From Bacillota bacterium (GTDB lineage: Bacteria > Bacillota > Clostridia > DSM-8532): a stretch of DNA of 7,135 nucleotides. This document shows, in pieces, positions 1-4,395 of this stretch; the stretch's first letter is position 1, and each line of letters begins with the position of its first letter. The stretch spans positions 1-7,135 of the forward strand of contig JAEZBW010000599.1 in NCBI GenBank assembly GCA_023426765.1, read 5' to 3'. A program made the position numbers and the translations under genes. The notes under the pieces are model-generated. The model saw nothing but the letters and a program-made list of their open reading frames with translations. It searched no databases and had not been told where the DNA came from.

Positions 1-58
1 GCGCCATGGTTGTTCCGAAGGCTTTGGATAAATTGGTACAGGATAAAATGTTGTTCAT
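1..58 (-). CDS. ABC transporter ATP-binding protein, N-terminal fragment (runs off left edge)
   Basis: Only the first 19 codons are present, reading MNNILSCTNLSKAFGTTMA. The pattern of a hydrophobic strand, then NLSKAFG and a small-residue turn is how many ABC ATPase subunits begin, just before the A-loop and Walker A; those motifs lie outside the window. The ATG (58-56) overlaps the TGA of the upstream GntR gene in an ATGA junction, so translation is probably coupled. A strong GGAGGAGG ribosome binding site lies a few bases before the ATG, inside the end of the regulator gene. YtrA-type regulators are typically followed by such ATPase genes and then a permease gene, which supports the call. 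Substrate cannot be inferred; drug, peptide or lipid export are possibilities for this class. The call rests largely on context because the fragment is short. Confidence 0.75.
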   Translation of the reverse strand, partial: MNNILSCTNLSKAFGTTMA

Positions 59-426
59 TTTTTCGCCTCCTCCAGCATGGTAGCCAGAATATTTAAAATA
101 TCCTTTTGATCAAAGCCAAGCCGTTTCATTTTCTCCAAAAACTCCTGAATTTGTTCCTGTGCCAGTTTGTTCTTTGTTTTCTGAACCATTTTAACATCCT
201 CCGTTACAAACCTTCCGCTTGTGCGGTTGGTATACAGCAATCCGTCCTCTTCCAGCTTTGCCAGGGCCCTCTGCATGGTATTTGGATTCACCGAAGCCTC
301 CTGCGCCAGATCCCGGACGGAAGGAAGCTTTGATCCCAATGCATAAATGCCCGAACATATCTTCAATTCCAATTGCTCAATCAGCTGTGCATAAATTGGA
401 CGATCCGACTTTAAATCCCAAGACAT
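55..426 (-). CDS. GntR family transcriptional regulator, YtrA subfamily
   Basis: A 123-residue DNA-binding repressor. Residues about 10-76 form the GntR winged helix: RPIYAQLIEQLELKI, then GSKLPSVRDLA, then the recognition helix region VNPNTMQRALAKLEEDGLL and the wing ending SGRFV. The remaining 45 residues are charged and helical, far too short for the FadR, HutC or MocR effector domains; this short tail is the hallmark of the YtrA subfamily, where it mediates dimerisation. The start ATG has an AGGAG site 7 bases upstream. The gene is first in an operon with an ABC ATPase gene that it overlaps by four bases. Family members usually repress their own transporter operon until a cell-envelope or antibiotic stress occurs; the palindrome over the promoter fits autorepression. 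The inducing signal is not visible. Confidence 0.93.
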   Translation of the reverse strand: MSWDLKSDRPIYAQLIEQLELKICSGIYALGSKLPSVRDLAQEASVNPNTMQRALAKLEEDGLLYTNRTSGRFVTEDVKMVQKTKNKLAQEQIQEFLEKMKRLGFDQKDILNILATMLEEAKK

Positions 427-439
427 TGAATCACTCCTC

Positions 440-477
440 TTGTATTATTGTATTAAGCGCTTAATACAATAATACAA
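440..477. promoter_or_regulatory. Perfect 38-bp palindromic operator of the GntR/YtrA operon
   Basis: The left arm TTGTATTATTGTATTAAGC (440-458) is followed without a spacer by its exact reverse complement (459-477). Each arm contains the octamer TTGTATTA (or its complement TAATACAA) twice in tandem, so four half-sites are present. The palindrome contains the -10 box (469-474) and the expected transcription start, and ends one base from the ribosome binding site of the GntR gene (432-439). This placement is that of a repressor operator; the obvious ligand is the adjacent YtrA-type protein. Binding is inferred from position and symmetry, not shown. Confidence 0.85.
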
Positions 478-497
478 TCGCTCTCAAAAAATGTCAA
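469..497 (-). promoter_or_regulatory. Sigma-A promoter of the GntR-ABC operon
   Basis: On the minus strand a perfect -35 box TTGACA (497-492) is separated by exactly 17 bases from TATTAT (474-469), which differs from the -10 consensus at one base. The -10 lies inside the 38-bp palindrome, so an occupied operator would block RNA polymerase. The leader would be roughly 35 bases to the ATG at 426. Confidence 0.85.
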
Positions 498-522
498 CAC
501 CTTGATTAAAAAATTTTTCCAT

Positions 523-596
523 GGGAGGGATCCAGGTTTCCTGGTAAAAAAGTTACCACGGGTGGGGTCAAGGTTCCCTGGTAAAAAATGACCAGG
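523..596. repeat. Diverged tandem pair of a 37-bp repeat, each unit with a hairpin
   Basis: Two units begin at 523 and 560. Over the first 29 bases they match at 25, sharing CCTGGTAAAAAA. Each unit ends in an inverted repeat: TGGTAA / TTACCA (542-547 with 553-558) in unit 1 and CCTGGT / ACCAGG (577-582 with 591-596) in unit 2. The right-hand arms differ in sequence and register, yet each pairs with its own left arm. No reading frame covers the region. It lies between the divergent GntR and tgl transcription units. Confidence 0.6.
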
Positions 597-612
597 ATAA
601 GTTCCCCGGTTG

Positions 613-765
613 GAAGAATAACGATATTTTACTTCTCGTTATCACTTGGCCAAACAGGTTAGTCCGGAGTCTGCCAGCATGCGTGTGCCAGTGAACATGA
701 ACCTCTCTCGCAGTGGGACAAGGTACCTGTCCAAGTTCAGCACATATGATGTAGTAAAAGCAACA
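613..765. other. Non-coding stretch upstream of tgl with several inverted repeats
   Basis: No convincing gene is present. An inverted repeat ATAACGA (618-624) pairs with TCGTTAT (636-642). The 8-bp palindrome TTGGCCAA is at 646-653. An 11-bp stem pairs GTGTGC (683-688) plus TGAAC (692-696), with a 3-base bulge, to the continuous GTTCAGCACAT (735-745), allowing one G-T pair. Inside it GGACA (716-720) pairs with TGTCC (728-732) around AGGTACC. The nested arrangement could be an RNA structure or a REP-like repeat remnant; I do not recognise a named riboswitch. Confidence 0.4.
725..751 (+). promoter_or_regulatory. Possible sigma-K-like promoter of tgl
   Basis: An AC at 725-726 followed after 16 bases by CATATGATG (743-751) resembles the late mother-cell sigma-K pattern of AC and CATA-NNN-TA, with the final base off consensus. 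The expected start would be some 20-25 bases before the tgl ATG, leaving the AAGGAG site in the leader. tgl of Bacillus subtilis is known to be transcribed by sigma-K, which is the reason for looking here. The motif is short and could be chance. Confidence 0.3.
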
Positions 766-779
766 AAGGAGAGAAGCAC

Positions 780-1550
780 ATGCTTATCATTAACGAAGAA
801 AAGATTATGAATGGCGATAGATTTGGATATGGTCGGGAAGACTTCGCTGAGCGTATGATTCTGGAGAAAATGTTGTCTGCTGAAACTGTTTTCTCATATC
901 CGTCGGAGGCATTGCTTCATTTTGAGCTGGCCTCGCGCAAGGAACTGGTCAACGCATCGGAAAGGCTGAACAACAGCTTTTTTACCTTCAGGCTCTTTAA
1001 GGACGCTCTCTGTAATAAGCAATACTGGGATAAAACCGAGGAAGGCGGTTTCAGGCTGAAAAAAACAGCCAATCCGCACGAGGCCATCCGGGACATTCGT
1101 AAAAACAGCAGGCAATATGGCACCGAATGTGCTACCGCCATTGTCATGGTGTATTACCTGGCTTTGGTGGAGGTCATGCCGGCGGAATTGTTTGATTTGC
1201 TCTTTTCAGATATCTATCTGATGGATTGGAAGTACCTGGACAAGGATTTGGGGGTTGGGACCTATCGAGGGGTGAAAGATTCCCTGCCGGGAGACTGCCT
1301 GTACTTCAAAAACCCGGATGTAAACCCGGATACGCCTGAATGGCAGGGGGAGAATGTCATTCAGCTTTTGGACGGGTATTATTATGGACATGGAATCGGA
1401 ATAAAAACGGCTGCGGGGATTATCCGCGAACTGAATAGAAACAGAAGACACGATTCAGATACCCCGGCATACCTGATGGACTTGATCGTCAAGCCGGACT
1501 TTCAATATCTGGGGAGACGATACGAAGCATTTCGGGCTTCCGGCCGGTAA
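780..1550 (+). CDS. tgl: Protein-glutamine gamma-glutamyltransferase (spore-coat transglutaminase)
   Basis: This 256-residue protein matches the Bacillus Tgl family (about 245 residues), enzymes that form epsilon-(gamma-glutamyl)lysine cross-links between coat proteins in the mother cell during late sporulation. Family signatures are clear: residues 102-129 with AIRDIRKNSRQYGTECATAI, then GDCLYFKNPDVNPDTPEWQG (171-190) and ENVIQLLDGYYYGHGIGI (191-208). By alignment to the B. subtilis enzyme (Cys116, Glu187, His200), the nucleophile is Cys117, preceded by the conserved Glu116, with Glu191 and His204 completing the active site. There is no signal peptide, as expected for a mother-cell cytoplasmic enzyme. 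AAGGAG lies 8 bases before the ATG. The gene is apparently monocistronic, and a terminator follows inside the convergent gene. Its presence is the main evidence that the host sporulates. Confidence 0.95.
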   Translation: MLIINEEKIMNGDRFGYGREDFAERMILEKMLSAETVFSYPSEALLHFELASRKELVNASERLNNSFFTFRLFKDALCNKQYWDKTEEGGFRLKKTANPHEAIRDIRKNSRQYGTECATAIVMVYYLALVEVMPAELFDLLFSDIYLMDWKYLDKDLGVGTYRGVKDSLPGDCLYFKNPDVNPDTPEWQGENVIQLLDGYYYGHGIGIKTAAGIIRELNRNRRHDSDTPAYLMDLIVKPDFQYLGRRYEAFRASGR

Positions 1551-1558
1551 AAGCTACT

Positions 1559-1981
1559 TCAGGTCTTCTTCATGAACTCAACTTTACATAAAGGGCAGGT
1601 TGCCTGAAGCCTGCCTTTTTTGCGCGGAAGCCTCAGCTGTTTCCTGCACTGGGGACATTTCAGGAAAACATATTGTTTTCTTTGTGAAAGCCTGGTCTTA
1701 TAATTTTTCAGTCTTCCGCCAAGCTTGCGAAACAGACTGACAACCCGGTAAACCAGCTTTGCCAGGAACCCTGCAATTTTACGGTTGATCTCCTCAAAGC
1801 GGTAAAGCTCCTGCCGCCGCTTTTGAATATTTTTTGAAAAGGCCCGGAAACCGGCATAGCCCAGTAGAGCTGCCCCTAAAATCCAAATGTAGGGGTAGGG
1901 AAAAAATAAAACCGAAGTCAGGGCCAGAAACAGGGTATATCGATCCAGCCCGTTACGACCGGCGAATAATTTTGCAAACAC
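1559..1981 (-). CDS. Small membrane protein with C-terminal zinc ribbon (function unknown)
   Basis: A 140-residue protein from the GTG at 1981. Two short hydrophobic segments lie at about 14-28 and 31-45, separated by a Pro-Tyr-Pro turn, suggesting a membrane hairpin. A basic, probably helical linker follows (about 46-106), then a zinc ribbon with Cys109/Cys112 and Cys129/Cys132 (CPQC, CPLC). Proteins with this layout are common in clostridia and are annotated only as zinc-ribbon or membrane proteins; I know of no defined role. The frame stays open to an ATG at 2032, but GTG 1981 has GAGGTGA 5 bases upstream, begins VFAKLFAGRNG like family members as I recall them, and lies just downstream of a strong promoter that would exclude the ATG. 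The gene converges on tgl with an 8-bp gap. Confidence 0.8.
   Translation of the reverse strand: MFAKLFAGRNGLDRYTLFLALTSVLFFPYPYIWILGAALLGYAGFRAFSKNIQKRRQELYRFEEINRKIAGFLAKLVYRVVSLFRKLGGRLKNYKTRLSQRKQYVFLKCPQCRKQLRLPRKKGRLQATCPLCKVEFMKKT
1594..1621 (+). terminator. Rho-independent terminator of tgl, inside the convergent gene
   Basis: GGCAGG (1594-1599) and CCTGCC (1610-1615) form a perfect 6-bp GC-rich stem around a 10-base loop, followed by six T residues (1616-1621). It lies 44 bases after the tgl stop codon. The DNA also encodes, on the other strand, the Lys-Lys-Gly and first bases of the second CxxC pair of the zinc-ribbon protein. Confidence 0.75.
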
Positions 1982-1999
1982 AGCTTTCACCTCATGAAC

Positions 2000-2028
2000 A
2001 TTGTAAAGCCGGCAGAGTCGGATGTCAA
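2000..2028 (-). promoter_or_regulatory. Sigma-A promoter of the zinc-ribbon gene
   Basis: On the minus strand TTGACA (2028-2023) is separated by 17 bases from TACAAT (2005-2000), one mismatch from the -10 consensus. The transcript would begin near 1993, at or just before the GAGGTGA site (1993-1987), giving a very short leader to the GTG at 1981. Confidence 0.75.
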
Positions 2029-2058
2029 ACAATTATTAACCAACGGTTTCAGCCAACT

Positions 2059-2088
2059 TGTTGCTGCTGAATAAATTATGGTATTCTA
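2059..2088 (+). promoter_or_regulatory. Weak candidate promoter of the GH78 gene
   Basis: TTGTTG (2059-2064) and TATTCT (2083-2088) are 18 bases apart and would start transcription shortly before the ATG at 2111. Three of six -35 bases and four of six -10 bases fit the consensus, so an activator would be needed or the real promoter is elsewhere. No clear catabolite-response site was found in the spacer. Confidence 0.3.
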
Positions 2089-2110
2089 ACAGAAGATGGG
2101 TGGTGGGAAA

Positions 2111-4255
2111 ATGAAAAAGTGGAAAGCCAGATGGATAACGGATGAAGCGTTTATCAGGCTGCAGCCGGTCAACCTGCTGCAGGAACTCTCAAACACAGAG
2201 CACAGAGAGAACCTGAAAAATCATCATATGCTGGTTCGAAAAACATTTAATCTGGCGGACAAGCCCCAAAAAGTATTTTTAGATATCTCCGCCGACGATT
2301 ATTACAAGCTTTATATCAATGGACGCTTTGCGGCACAGGGGCCTGCCCCGGGCTATCCCTTCCATTATTATTTCAACCGTCTGGACGTGACAGGATTTCT
2401 TCACACTGGCACAAACGTCATCGCTGTGCACGTTTATTATCAGGGGCTTGTGAACAGGGTTTGGTGCAGTGCAGATTACCGTCAGGGCCTGATCGCCGAA
2501 CTATACGACAGCCGCGGATGCATTGTTCAGACAGACCACACCTGGAAGTACTCCCATGCGAGAGAATTCGGCACAGGACTACCTTTCGGTTATGATACGC
2601 AATACCCCGAGATAATTGATAATCGTTTGAAAGCTAAGGGCTGGAAAGAGATAGAGTTTGATGACCATGACTGGTTTTCCTGCCTGGAGAATGAAAAAGA
2701 TGATCATAAGCTATACCTTCAGCCAACACCGACGGTGACGGTATATGAAACCTGTCCCGAAACCTTGCGCTGTGTTGAAGAAGGCCATTATTGGCTGGAT
2801 TTCGGCAGGGAGATCACCGGCCATATCGAAATGAAGGCCATGGGTATTTCGGGCCAAAAGGTTGAAATTCTTTACGGCGAGGAACTAAAAGAAGACGGAT
2901 CGGTACGGTATGATATGCGCTGTAATTGTCTTTACAGAGATATCTGGACATTGGCGGATGGCGATAACTCATTTGAACCCTATGATTATAAGGCTTTCAG
3001 GTATGTTGAAGTAAAAGCACCGCCAAACACGGTGCTGCCCGACAGCATAAAGGCTTTCATACGGCATTACCCGATGCGGGATGAAACCTGCCGGTTTTCA
3101 TCCTCCGACCCCTTGCTGAACGAAATCTGGGAAATGTGCAAGAACGGCGTACGGCTTGGATGCCAGGAGGTTTTTACCGATTGTCCCAGCCGGGAAAAGG
3201 GTCAGTACCTGGGGGATGCTACCGTTACCGCGTTATCCCAGTTTTATTTAACTGGAGATTTAAGGCTTTACAGAAAACATCTTGAGGATTTTGCCTTATC
3301 GGCCCGGATTTGTCCGGGGCTGATGGCGGTAGCGCCTTGCAGCTACAGGCAGGAGATTGCAGATTTTTCGCTTCTTTGGCCTTATCAACTCTTGAATTAC
3401 TACAGGCACAGCGCAGATAAAAGGTTCCTGAAGAAAATGCTGCCCACAGCAGAGGGAATCCTGCGTTACTTCGAGCGTTTTGAACGGAAAGACGGGCTTT
3501 TACAGAATGTCACTGAAAAGTGGAACCTGGTGGACTGGCCCGATTCAATGCGGGACGGATATGATTTCGATCTGTCCGTAGTTGTGGGGGAGGGGTGCCA
3601 CAATGTGATCAATGCACTGTACATAGGTGCTGTTAAAACCGTTGATGAAATCCGTGAAACCCTAGGGTTAATACCGTCCATGCGTTTTCAGGCACTGAAG
3701 GAGGCCTTTATTCAGACATTCTACCGCGAGTCTGCCGGATTGTTCGCGGATTCCGCCTGTTCCAATCATTGTGCCATTCATTCGAATATTTTCCCGTTGT
3801 TTTATGATCTTGTCCATCCATCGGCAGTAAAAAGCATTGTTCGGCTGATACGGGGCAAAGGACTTGCCTGCGGGGTGTATATGTCATTTTTCCTGCTGAA
3901 AGGCCTTGCCCGGGCAGGAGAATATGAGTTGTTATACGAACTGCTAACCTCTTCAGAACGAAATTCCTGGGTGAATATGCTCAGAGAGGGTGCTACAGCC
4001 TGCTTTGAAGCATGGGGCAAGGAAATGAAATGGAACACAAGCCTGTGCCATCCATGGGCCAGTGCCCCCATACCGGTGATCATCGAGGATCTGCTTGGCC
4101 TTTCCCCTGAAACACCAGGATGGGAAAAGGTTCGTTTCGAGCCGCATATTCCAAAGGGCCTGGATGCAGTATCACTGGAAATTAAAACAAAACGAAGGAC
4201 AACTCATATAAGGACGAAAAAAGGCAGTGCTGAAATAGAGATTTCAGCTCACTGA
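2111..4255 (+). CDS. GH78-family alpha-L-rhamnosidase, probably intracellular
   Basis: Predicted to release terminal alpha-L-rhamnose from oligosaccharides or glycosides by an inverting mechanism. Residue numbers here count from the ATG at 2096. An N-terminal beta domain carries DDYYKLYINGRFAAQGPAPGYP (67-88). A second beta domain has YWLDFGREITGH (232-243), LYGEELKEDGSVRYD (259-273) and the junction FEPYDYKAFRYVEV (293-306). The six-hairpin catalytic domain contains DCPSREKGQYLGD (362-374). Its Asp362, Glu367 and Asp374 have the spacing of the catalytic Asp567, Glu572 and Asp579 of Bacillus RhaB. Glu638 in GATACFEAW is the candidate general base. A C-terminal beta sandwich follows Pro671. 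No signal peptide is present, so the substrate must be imported. The ATG at 2111 (714 residues, MKKWKARWI) follows a GGTGG stretch and is preferred over 2096, which has no clear site. Substrate specificity is unproven; GH78 relatives with other activities exist. Confidence 0.85.
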   Translation: MKKWKARWITDEAFIRLQPVNLLQELSNTEHRENLKNHHMLVRKTFNLADKPQKVFLDISADDYYKLYINGRFAAQGPAPGYPFHYYFNRLDVTGFLHTGTNVIAVHVYYQGLVNRVWCSADYRQGLIAELYDSRGCIVQTDHTWKYSHAREFGTGLPFGYDTQYPEIIDNRLKAKGWKEIEFDDHDWFSCLENEKDDHKLYLQPTPTVTVYETCPETLRCVEEGHYWLDFGREITGHIEMKAMGISGQKVEILYGEELKEDGSVRYDMRCNCLYRDIWTLADGDNSFEPYDYKAFRYVEVKAPPNTVLPDSIKAFIRHYPMRDETCRFSSSDPLLNEIWEMCKNGVRLGCQEVFTDCPSREKGQYLGDATVTALSQFYLTGDLRLYRKHLEDFALSARICPGLMAVAPCSYRQEIADFSLLWPYQLLNYYRHSADKRFLKKMLPTAEGILRYFERFERKDGLLQNVTEKWNLVDWPDSMRDGYDFDLSVVVGEGCHNVINALYIGAVKTVDEIRETLGLIPSMRFQALKEAFIQTFYRESAGLFADSACSNHCAIHSNIFPLFYDLVHPSAVKSIVRLIRGKGLACGVYMSFFLLKGLARAGEYELLYELLTSSERNSWVNMLREGATACFEAWGKEMKWNTSLCHPWASAPIPVIIEDLLGLSPETPGWEKVRFEPHIPKGLDAVSLEIKTKRRTTHIRTKKGSAEIEISAH
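4225..4254. repeat. Inverted repeat spanning the end and stop codon of the GH78 gene
   Basis: GCTGAAAT (4229-4236) and ATTTCAGC (4241-4248) pair around AGAG. The stem continues with CAGT (4225-4228) against ACTG (4251-4254) across a 2-base bulge. The right arm runs into the TGA stop (4253-4255). No T run follows, so it is not a typical intrinsic terminator; it could protect the 3' end of the message. Confidence 0.5.
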
Positions 4256-4328
4256 ACATCCGACTTAAGGTGAGGATTGCAGACAGGGACCACGGAAGAA
4301 ATAACTTTAGTTCTCTCTGACTATAAAC

Positions 4329-4383
4329 TGGCAAGGGGGATATATCGCAGCGATGATAACGCCGCGATATATCCCCCTTGCCA
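4329..4383. terminator. 20-bp perfect inverted repeat between convergent glycosidase genes; possible bidirectional terminator
   Basis: The core arm GGCAAGGGGGATATATCGC (4330-4348) is matched exactly by its reverse complement at 4364-4382, and a further T-A pair (4329, 4383) makes 20 bp. GCG (4350-4352) and CGC (4360-4362) can pair inside the loop. It begins 12 bases after the minus-strand alpha-xylosidase stop and 73 bases after the GH78 stop, the position for a shared terminator. Neither strand has a T run after the stem, so factor-dependent termination, transcript stabilisation, or an inserted repeat are alternatives. Confidence 0.5.
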
Positions 4384-4395
4384 TAGAAGAGGGGA

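Noticed and set aside
613..765. T-box, cobalamin or c-di-GMP riboswitch upstream of tgl
   Set aside because: None of the conserved core motifs of these classes is present; only generic stems are seen.
679..824. Short frame from ATG 679 (MRVPVNMNLSRSGTRYLSKF) running past the tgl start
   Set aside because: It has no ribosome binding site, no recognisable similarity, overlaps tgl in another frame, and its DNA is explained better by nested inverted repeats.
4256..4395. Small plus-strand frames in the spacer between the convergent glycosidase genes
   Set aside because: They run through the 20-bp inverted repeat and into antisense yicI, lack ribosome sites, and encode no recognisable protein.
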